From: Phytoseiulus persimilis
Taxonomy: Eukaryota > Arthropoda > Arachnida > Mesostigmata > Phytoseiidae
Direction of reading: 5' to 3'
DNA length: 64,000 bases
Assembly (NCBI GenBank): GCA_037576195.1
Contig: CM075104.1
Span: 17,066,211 to 17,130,210 of the forward strand
Shown: positions 35,404 to 46,003 of the stretch, in pieces
Layout of the letters: each line of letters begins with the position of its first letter
Numbering within the stretch: position 1 is the first letter of the stretch
Notes under the pieces: generated by a model
What the model was told of the DNA's origin: nothing
Databases searched by the model: none
The model's input: only the letters and a program-made list of their open reading frames with translations
Position numbers and translations under genes: made by a program

Positions 35404-35733
35404 TCATTCAAGCGTTACCCAGAACCTGAAGAGTTCAAAGCCGCCCCGAAAAACACCATAATTTGTCCGGGGTTGTCTTCGATCATCGGAGTGACCCAGC
35501 TCTACCATCTTAGAAATGACCTGGAGCAGCAGATGTATTCCTCCGACTGTTGCAAACCCAGAGTAGGACATGAAAGTTTCATCGATTTTTTCTGAAGAAA
35601 GATTTGGGAAGAAACTCATCACACGTTCGCGGTTCCCAAGAGGAGTATCGCCGAACACATATGTATGTTGGCAGTTCGGAATCACTCCGGGTTTTCCACC
35701 GATTTGAACGAGCGCGCGGTGATTCATCGCCAA
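35404..35733 (-). CDS. Candidate exon or ORF, unrecognised
   Basis: A 109-codon minus frame contains VIPNCQHTYVFGDTPLGNRE and a mildly hydrophobic stretch (ATVGGIHLLLQVISKMV). A donor GTAACG lies just before its stop. It may belong with the other minus-strand candidates at 33.6-34.7 kb, but I could not prove phase-consistent joins. A plus frame (35604-35930) overlaps part of it. Confidence 0.25.
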   Translation of the reverse strand: MAMNHRALVQIGGKPGVIPNCQHTYVFGDTPLGNRERVMSFFPNLSSEKIDETFMSYSGFATVGGIHLLLQVISKMVELGHSDDRRQPRTNYGVFRGGFELFRFWVTLE

Positions 35734-35930
35734 CTCCAGATGCCGGGCACAAGTCTCTGGCTGGAGGTCCGTTCAGTGTGAGCGAACATCGGTCAGGCTC
35801 GTTCTTTACGAATGAAAACCTTACTCGATTTCTTTTCAATATTCTATCTAGTTTTTTTTTCCGATTTCATAAGCATAAACATCTTTTTTACCATCGGTTG
35901 CGCACGCTCCGACAAACGCGCGTGAATTAA

Positions 35931-38900
35931 CTGCAGTTCGTAACCTTTTTGTGCAGCATAGCCGGCAAACGTAGACGAGAATCTCCGGGACTCCGAGTCG
36001 CTGAGTGCGTTGGAGTTCAATGTCCTCTGTCAGCTGATCACCTCGGATAGGGTGGCGCTACATTGCCGTCGGGATCCGTCCTCCTGTCTGTGTCGGTCGT
36101 CGCTAAGTGCCAAAAGAGTAAATAGCGTCCGAATTGAACGGGCTGTGCGGCACGGAACGAGAGCGGTTATTCATCCCGAGAGCGGAACGTGCCGAGACCG
36201 TAGACAATCGGAAATGAAGCTGGACAGCGCCGTCTTTTTAAGCGGTCAACGCACGGGATGAACGTCGAGAGCGGCAAGAATGTTTGCGAACTTTGCGACA
36301 AGCTAGCGCTTATGCTCCATGAGTCAAACATTCAGAACGCCGAAAGAGAGGCAGGCAAGCGGGCGGGCTTGCTGCAGCCAACAACCGAGAGAGGCCCCAG
36401 GAGGGCCCTGGAAGGTCAATGCCCTCGACGTGACTGGTCCTGCGACTTGGCGTGAGCGTGTTGTGGCATGTGATTCGATCACTTTCTCATCGATTACATA
36501 ACCGAACGGAGCAGAGAAAGCCAATGACACACGACACCAGTTCCCGGCTGACTGGAGGAACGTAGTTTCGACGTGTCCGCACAAATCGGCGCAAGCTTTC
36601 TATCTGTTCCCCTTCTTTGTTCACTTGCTCCTCGAGTTGAGAGATAAACTGTTCGCGTCCTCTCTGCTCCGTCGTCGTTTCGCCAAGCGATCTGTCTCTC
36701 CAGGGCTCTCTCTCATGCGTTTGCCTCTTCACAGCCCTGGTCAGTCCCTAGGGCTTCGCGTAGGGTGTCCACCTAAAATAGATGCAGGATCGATCGCCTA
36801 CCTATCGGGTCGTTGAACTCTTGCATGACGCGAGCCAACGGCGAACGAGCCGGTACAACACTGTGAGGGCTTCAAAGCGGTTCCCGAGTCCGCAGAATCT
36901 ATCAAGCGCTAGTTCGCACTCTACTGACGCCAAGAGTTCCGTGTGCATAATGGATATTTTATTCATCTCTATTTAAGGCTGTTAGCCCGCGTGACTTTAT
37001 GGGCCACCAGCACCCGATTCGAGACTGCGAAAGGAATCCCGCTACGGAAGAAGGTAGCTCCTGAGCGGTTTTCTCGCTCCTGTGAGGATGACGTGCATCT
37101 GAACAGTTCGTTGAAAACCCGTGTCGTTGGCCGACAGTACCTCCCGCGATTGAGGTATTTAAGGCCGGGGGCTAGTCGCTGCCGCGGCAGATATTTCTAA
37201 TTGTTTGCCGCGGAAACCAGACTCTCGCTTTCTCGCGAGAACGACGGGCTGTGGCGCGTGCACTTGATGATGTCCTTCAAAGGGAGTCCTTCAGGCCGTG
37301 CGCCCTTCCCTCCGAGGACGGAGAGGGAGGGAAAGCAAGGTCATTGCCCGCAAGGCCGTTCACCCCTACGGAGTGTAAATACACGGCAACGAGACGGGAG
37401 AACTCAGCTTCTGGGGGAATTCGGAATAGTGACAACGAGGACACACTTCCAAAATCTCGGGGTATGGCTCCCTTCGCACGTCGAACTTGTGCCGTTATCC
37501 TCGCATCCGAGAGAAACAGTCGTTCACCTATGTGATCAGCCGAGACTGAGATCGATAGGGAATATCTTCCAATAATTGCAGTTGGGTAACTCCATAGATG
37601 CGCTGAACGCGAGTTTTTAGTGGACTGATCTGATTTTCGGTGTATTCGGAAAATCATGGTGATCGTGGCACCTATAGCCGAGAATCAGCGAATCAGAGAC
37701 CGATTAACTTTCGGAATAATCTCGAAGTCAAACGCAGGTCGACCAACGGGCTCGTCCGTGAGAGATATTTTTAGGAACTCTCGATCACATAACAGATGTG
37801 ACGTTGACGCCGAGGTTTCTGCTCCGGGGAATATCGAGCAGAAGTGGTTGACCTCTACTCTGTAGACTCAGCAGTCCGTAGTGAGGGCTCTCTTTCGACA
37901 GGTCGTCGACACAATTTCCTCCGTTTCGCTGACAACGTCCTCGGTTCGAGCAAAAATATTACGTCAGGGCTCGTTTTCGATTGAGTCAACTATGGGTATT
38001 TCGAGTAAATGGACACATTTCTGGATGCTTGACCATGGGGGAAATCAGGAAACTAGGCACTCGAGAAACGGTGACCTCATAGGGTCTCGCCCGAAAGGGG
38101 GAGAATCTCTGAAATGTCATTCACTGGAAATCGTCGTTCGTGCCGAAACCGAGTGTCCACGTTTGGACGCTGCGACCTCCGAGCGGCGTTGGCCTCCGCT
38201 GAGACAGTAGAAAAGCTCAGTGATAGCGAAAGCTGCTGTACGACGGTCTCAAACACGGTACCAAACCTGGCTGAATCAGCGACTCCGGGATGCCATCGGA
38301 CTGATCAGGTCAGCGCGAGATCGGCATTCTTTGATGCTTCTTCCCACTTTCGAAGGAAACTTGTCGAGGCAGTGTTGAATTTTCGTTTAGAGTCGCATTC
38401 GTTTCGAGAGTTAACCGTCTATCTTCAGGGCCTCTGAACGCTGTTCTCGGTGGAGGAAAAGAAGATACGGCGAACAGTGGAAGCGCTATTCCCTACGTGG
38501 TCTCTGGTTGTCTGGTGCCGAATTATTATCATTGTTGACAATGTGGTCGTTGACCCCGACCACCGATAGCCTTTCCCTCGCTTTCTCGAGAGAGCCCAAA
38601 AGCTGCGGAGGAGAAAAAAAAACAGTTTCATCCCTCGTTGAATATGGCTCCCTTATCGCCGAGCTCTAATCAACTCAAAAAGTGTAAACAGTTCCCGGAG
38701 ATCGACCGGCGAGAAACCGCTTCGAGTTTCTATTGCCGAATAGGTCGTTTGCTCAATGATTCCGTTTCATTCCGCTGCTGTCCCAGCCGATTCCTCACAC
38801 CCTTCCTCCCGAAGAAGGTCTCGAGCCTCCGACGGAGCGGGCGACTCGACGTCATACAGAGTACATGTACTCCCGACTCGAGTCTGGAAGCGGCGCGGGG

Positions 38901-40891
38901 AAAGGCCCGCGTCATTGGAAACGAGCTTGCCAAACGTAATTGGACGCTCTGTCTTGCAACAGATCACAGCTCAGTCAGACGCTAAATATGAGTTGGACTC
39001 GGGCCGTTCAGGACATGCGAATGGGGAGTCTTATTGTGTCTGGGAGCGAATCGGAGCATCAAGTCGTCACCCCCTGACCTAGATCGCGCGGTGAAGGACC
39101 GAGCTTGGAATCCAGAGAGGGAGGGCACGATGAGGGCGAAGAAATTTTAACGTCATTTGTCATGCGGCGCGACCGTTACATGGCCCCTCAGACGACCGCC
39201 GCGACGTTGCATAAGCACACAGATTCGATCTCAAGGGAAACGGTATATGTCGCTGTCGGAACCCCTTGGCGCGGCTCCTGAACCCCCGAGAGCCTTGATG
39301 GATCTGACTTATATCGTCGAGACGGTGCAGAGAGCTATCCGAAAATACGACGACCAGTTAGGAATCGTTCGAGCTGTATCCCGTTGCCTGTTAACATCAA
39401 TCTGAGTGGAATAGGTTATCGGGCTCCGTCGGACTAGAGTCTCGCTGGCTTCTGTAGCTGTGCTCCTACTCGGCCTTGGGGAGGTCGACCAACCCGGAAG
39501 AACGAGGCCAGAGAGGGATTCGGGAGCGACGCCCAGGATAAAGGATGCCTTGCCATCGAAGTCGCGAGGCGAAATGGGCCTTGTTCAAACCAACATACAG
39601 CCCGTCTGCGAGCCTGAGCGGCCACTCGTCCCCGTGAGCGAAGGCTGTTGAAGCCTCGCGAGATGAGCGGAAACCCGGCAGACTAGTTTCGTTCCGATTT
39701 TCAATCTCTCAACATGTGACAGCATTGACCAGCAACAATCGAGAAAAGTTTCCCGCGACCTGCCCGAGAGCGCAATCATGCTGTCTGAGAGTCAGTTAGT
39801 CAGTCGCTGCGTTCAACGGACCGTTCGAGTTTTCAGCACATGTGTTTCCCCTTGGAAACAGTGCACTTTCTGTCGTCCCTACTCAGACCTGCTGTTCTTG
39901 TTCGATGCAGCCGCTATCGTTGCCGGAATTCCAGCTCCATGGGATGAAAGTCTCGAGCGGCTCGTTTGTTCCATCGGGAGGAAAGTAACGATGTCCATGA
40001 ACGTTGTTTCGTGAGCGCCTCATATTATCAGCCTCATCTCCACTTTCTCCTCGAGAGGAAAGGAAAAACTCTCACTTGCGTTTGTCTTTATGGGTCATTG
40101 AAGTTGCTGCGTCCGCCGCCAGATGGCGTTCAGGTGCTCTCTTCTGTATTTGTGCGTAGGCGCCGTCTGTCCAGAACTTGAAACGGTTTTCTGGATCGGA
40201 CGAACGACGATCTTGATTAGTCGAAGTTCACCCATTGAAACGAGCCGCATTCTTCCAGCTGAGTTTTGTCCAGAGTCACGTTGCAGGCTCTTTATAGAAA
40301 GGACTTGGGATATTTCGTGTCCGAAAGGGAATCTCATGGCAAACACGAAATTCTCGGTTTTGGGTCGGCTTGAGACCTGGAAAAAACAGGCGAGGACTTC
40401 GTAGTAAGAGGATCGTTTCCTGATCTTGGAATCCGAGTCGACATTAAACAAGCTGGTTCTTTTGACCCGGGCAGAATTCCATGAAAGGCGCTCGAATCGA
40501 GTGCGCTGACGTCTAGCTCTGTCCGTTTCTACGGCATCTGAGCGATGAGAGACGAGCAAAGCACATGTGGCGAGGAACGGGTGGCCCCACCACGGTCGAG
40601 GCTAGACGGACGTCCTGGACCTGGAACGGGAACTCCACGCAGCGCGACGAGAAACCCAGCTTTCATTTCCTCGTTTTGGTTAGCAAGTTTAATGGACGGA
40701 ATTCGGTCGGGGGACACATGGGATTCGACCACCTGCTCGGAGAGAAGTGTTCAATGTGTTGACCTACAAGCGAGATCTATTCAGTTCCAGCAATCAAACT
40801 AGGATTTACATTCCAACGCCGAGCGTACACATGGACAGAACGGGGAAGTGCTTCAGCTCCAGAAGAAACCCGTGCGCGCTCCGGGCCTCAC
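35931..40891. other. No recognised gene
   Basis: Short frames occur on both strands without recognisable domains. The most protein-like are a plus frame at 39778-40014 and a minus frame at 40559-40095. GC-rich GGGC stretches lie near 36350-36370. Nothing chains into a splice model. Confidence 0.4.
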
Positions 40892-41025
40892 CAGGAATCG
40901 CAAAAAAAATAAGGAACAGGAATAAATTCATAATTGAGGCCATCATCAATGCAAATGAGAACAACAACAACATGATGCCTATCAAGACCGTTTGTGCCGA
41001 ACGCTTCCGACGCGACAAGGCGAAC
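40892..41025 (-). CDS. Candidate exon with two hydrophobic segments
   Basis: Between acceptor CTCTACAAG (exon start 41025) and donor G|GTGAGG (exon end 40892) the minus strand reads two consecutive hydrophobic segments (VLIGIMLLLFSFALMM and IMNLFLFLIFF) after a basic stretch SRRKRS. This is what a transmembrane hairpin of a multi-pass membrane protein looks like. An in-frame TGA just upstream is removed by the proposed acceptor. Neighbouring exons were not identified, and no family is recognised. Confidence 0.28.
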
Positions 41026-42075
41026 CTTGTAGAGGTGAATCATGGCAAATATAGTCGATCCGCTCTCCCGCTTCCTTCATGGCTCTCGTTGATCAGAGGC
41101 GACCTCGGCGTTCGCCACCCTGGATACTTCTCACGGATGGCACCGGTAGCGCTCAAGCAGTACCTCCATTCAGTGGTCAGCTTCCTGACCTCGACGAGCT
41201 CGTTCGACGTAATTAACGCATCTCTGCGGACTGAGATATCGACGGGAATTCCGATTTTTCTGGCGGTCTGCCATCTGGGAAGCGTTGACTATCGAGGGAT
41301 CGCCATAGTTCCAGAGCCGATAGTCGTCATCGAGACAGAGTGGCGGGCAGCAGATAGCCACGGCGAGCTGTGATTCGCCCTAGTTCCGTCCATCTGCCTA
41401 GTGAGGATGCGGCTCCTGCTTTTTCTGTACTTTTCATTCAAATTTTACTTTCGATAAATCAAATCTGGCAAACGACGCCATCTGGCGCCGAGATGGAACG
41501 GTCGTGGAGTCAGCCATTATTCTGTTGCAGCGGAGTCCCAGCCGCCAGTTGCTCATTCCGGCGGAGTTCCAGCCACGCAAGTAGCGAGCGAGCGGGCGAG
41601 TGAGAGAAAGAAATGTGGATCAGTAGGTTGTGGTGGTCTTCGCTTCGTCGTGGCTTGTTCTTCTACGCTAGACGAAGAGGCTCGGACGGACGACCGAGCG
41701 GCCGAATGTCGAAGAAGCGAGCGAACACCGCACAGATAGTTGGAGTAACAGACAGACACTCTTACTTGCCGAAGCGGAGCCGCTTCTGGGGCGGCCGTTC
41801 GGTCGCTCGTTCGCTCGGCTGCTTGCCTTCTTGCCTTGCATCGTTCGTTTCTATGTTGGTCGACTCGCTGTCTGGCCGGGGCAAGACAACTAGGAAGCCA
41901 ACAAACGCTTACCAACTGGTTAAGCTGTGTTACAGCGCCATGAAGTCGGTCCGGGGGCTTGTCGCATGAGGTGGGGACACCATCTAACGCGCGATCGCAT
42001 TAAGAGAGGGCATTCCAAGACTATGAGGTTTCCAGAAGACCCGGGGTTTGCTTCGGAGCAAGAGTTGTCCCGACC
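41026..42075. other. CpG-rich stretch with period-4 low-complexity sequence
   Basis: Stretches of GAGC/GCTC repeats occur at 41584-41606 and 41800-41822 in opposite strand sense. A 118-codon plus frame (41613-41969) and a 120-codon minus frame (41915-41553) overlap. The stretch lies just upstream of the candidate gene starting at 42076 and could hold its promoter and 5' UTR. Confidence 0.35.
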
Positions 42076-43595
42076 ATGGCGAACTCGGCCTCCTCGTTCC
42101 CTGTTCCGAGTCAGAATCGAACATCTCCCCTCACCAGTAGTAAATCTCACAGGCTACAACAAGAAGAAACCGATCCGAACCGAGAGCCGCAGGGATCGAG
42201 CCAACACTCTGACATCCCGTTCGGAACAGTGGCGCCTTACACAAATCGTGGACGCACAGAGCCCAAACCATCTCGGCGTTCGAACCGCGAACGGAACGGT
42301 GAACTTGGACATTTGTTCTCTCCGTTGTTCGTTTCGAGCAACCTGATATAAGGGGGGGAAACTAAAATTATTGCCCATCTCTGATTACAGTTGTCATTGA
42401 GCAGGAAATCTGTCAAAACAACGGTGAGTACTGTTCATTCTGGAACGTATGCAGTACACCCCTGTCAAGTTTCCTCAGAACTTCGGGATACGAGTGAGGG
42501 AAGCGAGCCCAACCCGCTGGAGATTGCGTTGAGTCCGGTGATGATGAGCCAGCTAGCGATGATTCTGGAAACACTCCGTACGGGGGGAGGGGGGGGGGGG
42601 GGGGGGTGATGGTGGCTAGCTTGCTCCTAGACACAGGAATTCGAGCAGTTGTTCGGATACAGTTTCAGGGGGGTCGGGTCCCCACTGGTATGGTGGAAGT
42701 TGCAACACCGATTGGAATGACTGGACGTAGAGGAGGAGGAGAATCGTAAGTCGGCTTTAATTGCAGATTCCCAGCATCGTTGTGCTGACTGACCTCGTTG
42801 TCTGCTCCGTGCGTGAGTCCGAGCGAGTGACCATTGTGATGAAAGCGAAGGGGCGCTTCGTCTTCCAGGTCATCTCAAACATGTCTGGGTTTGCCTCATG
42901 GCATTTCTAGCCGAGGAGTGTGTCGCATCTTGGACTCTTGTGTGTAGGATGATTGCTCACTAGCCCGATCGGCGGTGACCGAGTGAGCCCCTACAGTACC
43001 AGCTCATCTCGGTGGGGTTCCAGATTCTCGATTCGGGATCCTGGATCCGTTCCCTGTGCGAGGTGACATGAGATTTACATGGCACTGAAACGCAGTTTCT
43101 GGGCCCAGAAGTGAAATTCCGACGATCTGGAGGTTCAGGACCTCACTCAGTCCCACTCTCTCCTGCTGGGTGACAGTATCTCCCAGCTGCGCTGTTGACT
43201 GCGCCACCGCTTTTGGGGCGCCGTGCCTTCCAAAGCGCCGGAGAAAGAGTGAGCCAGCCGGCACGCCGCGAAGAAGAGCGAGAAACACAAATGGCCTCAA
43301 TTTCACTTTTAACCGACGAAGCAGAAGAGCGAAGCGGGGGAAACACGACTGGTGGAATAACGACTCTATGGAACAGACCGGGCCACAGGCTAAGTTTCCC
43401 GGAGCGACGAGTTCTGCGATCGGTTACCATCGAGGGATCGCGGATAGTATCGACACACCGATGTTTTCCAAACACCTCGTTCTCGGCGAGCCCAACGGAG
43501 CCGTCGTCGACCCACGGGGCTTTCCTCCTCGCCCCGAGGGTCAGAACCGATTCGGTGCGGGAACATTGGGACAAAGGATAGGAATTCGGTTCTAG
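42076..43595 (+). CDS. Candidate multi-exon gene, unrecognised
   Basis: ATG 42076 has good context (CCGACCATGG) and opens a hydrophilic, Ser/Pro/Arg-rich N-terminus (MANSASSFPVPSQNRTSPLT). Exon 1 ends at 42298 (donor GTGAAC). A 33-bp microexon 42391-42423 (VVIEQEICQNN) and exon 3 from 42479 (LRDTSEGSEPNPLEIALSPV, then MMSQLAMILETLRT) follow. All three joins are phase 1 with normal GT..AG introns of 92 and 55 bp, which is hard to get by chance. Exon 3 then runs into a G tract (42582-42606) that hides its donor. Two later blocks with matching phase, 42669-42745 (GMVEVATPIGMTGRRGGGES, donor GTAAGT) and 43139-43595 (ending GTLGQRIGIRF, TAG), are likely but less certain. Function unknown; no domain or membrane segment. 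Confidence 0.42.
42582..42606 (+). repeat. Poly(G) tract with one A
   Basis: About 24 G interrupted by a single A, sitting at or just past the 3' end of a candidate exon. Such runs are prone to length error in assemblies and can form G-quadruplex. If the exon ran through it, it would encode poly-glycine before a TGA. Confidence 0.9.
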
Positions 43596-44623
43596 CGAAC
43601 GACTCTCATTCGGATCATCAGAAAACGAGCGTAGAAAAATGCTCAACACGCCAGTACGCTCATCCTCCGGATATCGGGAAGTTCTGCTGGAGACATTTGC
43701 CGGCGGGATGAATAGGTGGCTGGAGATTTCCGTCGCTGATTTTCGCTTTGACCCGTGGAACGAGACGAATGTTAGACAAAGGTTACAGCTTTCCGGATCG
43801 CAAAGCGCTTCACTTGAAATTCAGAGCCATGTATGATGCAGCGATAGTTGCGCGGCGATCCCTTGCTTTGTCCTTGGTCAGGGGCAAGTCAAGGCAGTGC
43901 TCAGCGCGGCAGCCAGCCTCGTGGCCATCAAAACACCAATGGAATCGATATCGTCGTGTATCGCTCAAGCGATCAGCTCCATCACTCAATCAGACCCGGT
44001 TGATGGAGCTCGTTAAACGAATTCAAGCTGAATCCAGGCGATATTGAGGTGGCGGGAGAGCTCTCCCGGAATGGTGAGTAGCCATCAGGTCGTACATATG
44101 AGTCGATCTCGAGTCAAGAGCTCTTCGTTGGCGATGCAGTTTCAAGCGCACTCGACAAGACGAGTTGAACACACAGCCAACTAATCCCAGCACTGATTTC
44201 TGTTGTCAATGGGGCCTCGTCGAATCTGGTGTGGGATTCTCTGGTCCCTCGTAACTCCTCTGGGCTCGGCTAAGCGGTCTCGTGTGGTGGACGGAAGGCG
44301 GGCCAACCGGGGAGCAAGTGAGCTCACACGAACGAACGAACGGACGAGCGTGCTTCAGTGCGCTGCCACCGAGATCAACACTCAGGGCCGTTGACCCCGC
44401 TTTCTATTTCAACAACCACCACAAGAAGCAAAACGACGACGAGGGAGAAACCGAGAGGGAACGCCAGTGCAAGCAACTCCGGCAGGAACCCGTCGGATCA
44501 TCGATCTGACCGACGGAAATCCGGGCCAGACTCAAGGAATCGACGATCCCACCGAGTGTCCCGGTGCACAATCTCTCGGCGTCTGTTTGCCGTTCTCCAG
44601 CCGGCTGGCTAGGCAAGCGGCCA

Positions 44624-44665
44624 GTTTGCTGGCCGGTCGACCTGTCGGCCAGCTGCTCGGCAAAC
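44624..44665. repeat. Imperfect GC-rich inverted repeat
   Basis: GTTTGCTGGCCG at the left pairs with CGGCCA...GCAAAC at the right, with an 8-base bulge on the right arm. It is a candidate cruciform or hairpin. Confidence 0.55.
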
Positions 44666-45961
44666 GGTCCCGCTTCGTGGCATGCGGGTTGACCCTTTAC
44701 TCCCAGTAAAGTCGACGACACAGATTCTCGCCCTGCTCGTCTCTTGCGACTACCTAAGAGGAGACGGACGGTCGCTCGGTTCATTTAAGGCGAACTGACG
44801 AACGGACTGAGCAACGAGCGGACACCATCTCCGGGGAGCGTTTCGCTTTGGTGGCACAGGTTCGCCCGTGCGTCGTCTATCTTCTCTCGCTGCAGTACCT
44901 ATATGTTTGAACATTATCGCTGCTGATTGCGGACGAAAGTGACAGAAGATAAAACATGACGACTTTCGATGGATAACAGAAAGCGTTGGATTTTTGCCGT
45001 CGGTGACATACAATGCTCATTTCCACCGTTCTCACGCGCGGGTGCAAGGTTCTAGCGGGATCTACTCGACGTCCGTATGAAGAAACTGGAAAGCTCGCGT
45101 AATTATCCACCGCGATCCCAGCCATGCGGAGCTCTCTTCGCAGCCCGGCGGCCGGTGTTTCGGTTTTTTTCTGGCGACTTCTGTCCGCTGCCTAGATAGG
45201 AGGAGATAAGATTAGACTTGCACCGAGATCCGAGCGACGATCACAGATCTGATCGTCGACCTCGATGGGCAAAAGACAACTCGACGGAGTCAGAGATCGG
45301 AGTCACATCGAAGACCGCGCTGTGGTCCTCGTCGGTCTGGGCCTCGCAACCCTCACTCAACCGAGAAGTTCTCAGTGGTTGGTGCGCCGGGACACATCGA
45401 CATTTTTGCGCTGACTCGACTCAGTTGTTGTTGCCGCCGCCGCCGCCGAAGTCGCTCTTGCCACGATGCTGGCGATGGCTGTTCCAGGATTTTTTCCCCT
45501 CCGGGTCCGTCTTCCGACCCTGTTTCCATGCAAGAACGGACTTGCATGAGCACATACTTCCATGGAGGCGAGAATGATATGAATCGAAAGCGTCACAGAA
45601 AGAGAGCCTGGGCCGACGTCCAGGAGACTCCACTCGTTAGAGGAGATGACGACATCGGCCCGATCGGGATCTCGGGCAGAACTGTCGAGTCGCTGAAACG
45701 GTTAGATGACGACGTGCCCTTCCTACTCGCGCCGCATTTTAGACGATACTTCTAGGTTGACCAGCCGTCTCGGTTTCTGGATCGTCTCGTGGAGAAGTAT
45801 CCGAATGCACCCTCAATCTGCGCTCGCCTCCGGGCTGGTGGAATCTGAAGACTGACACTTCTAGTCGAAGCATTCGAGAAGAGCGTTCGCAGCCCCGGAG
45901 GCCAGAGAGCTTGGTCAGCGTTTCGAACATAGGGAGACGACGCGACGCAGACGGACCTGTG

Positions 45962-46003
45962 GGGCGGACTAGCTGGCCGGCCGTGCGGCAGGCCGGCCGG
46001 TCC
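45962..46003. repeat. GC-rich palindromic cluster
   Basis: GCGGAC at the left end and GTCCGC at the right end flank two copies of GGCCGGCC. The whole block can fold as a stem with an internal loop around TGCGGCA. Confidence 0.6.
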
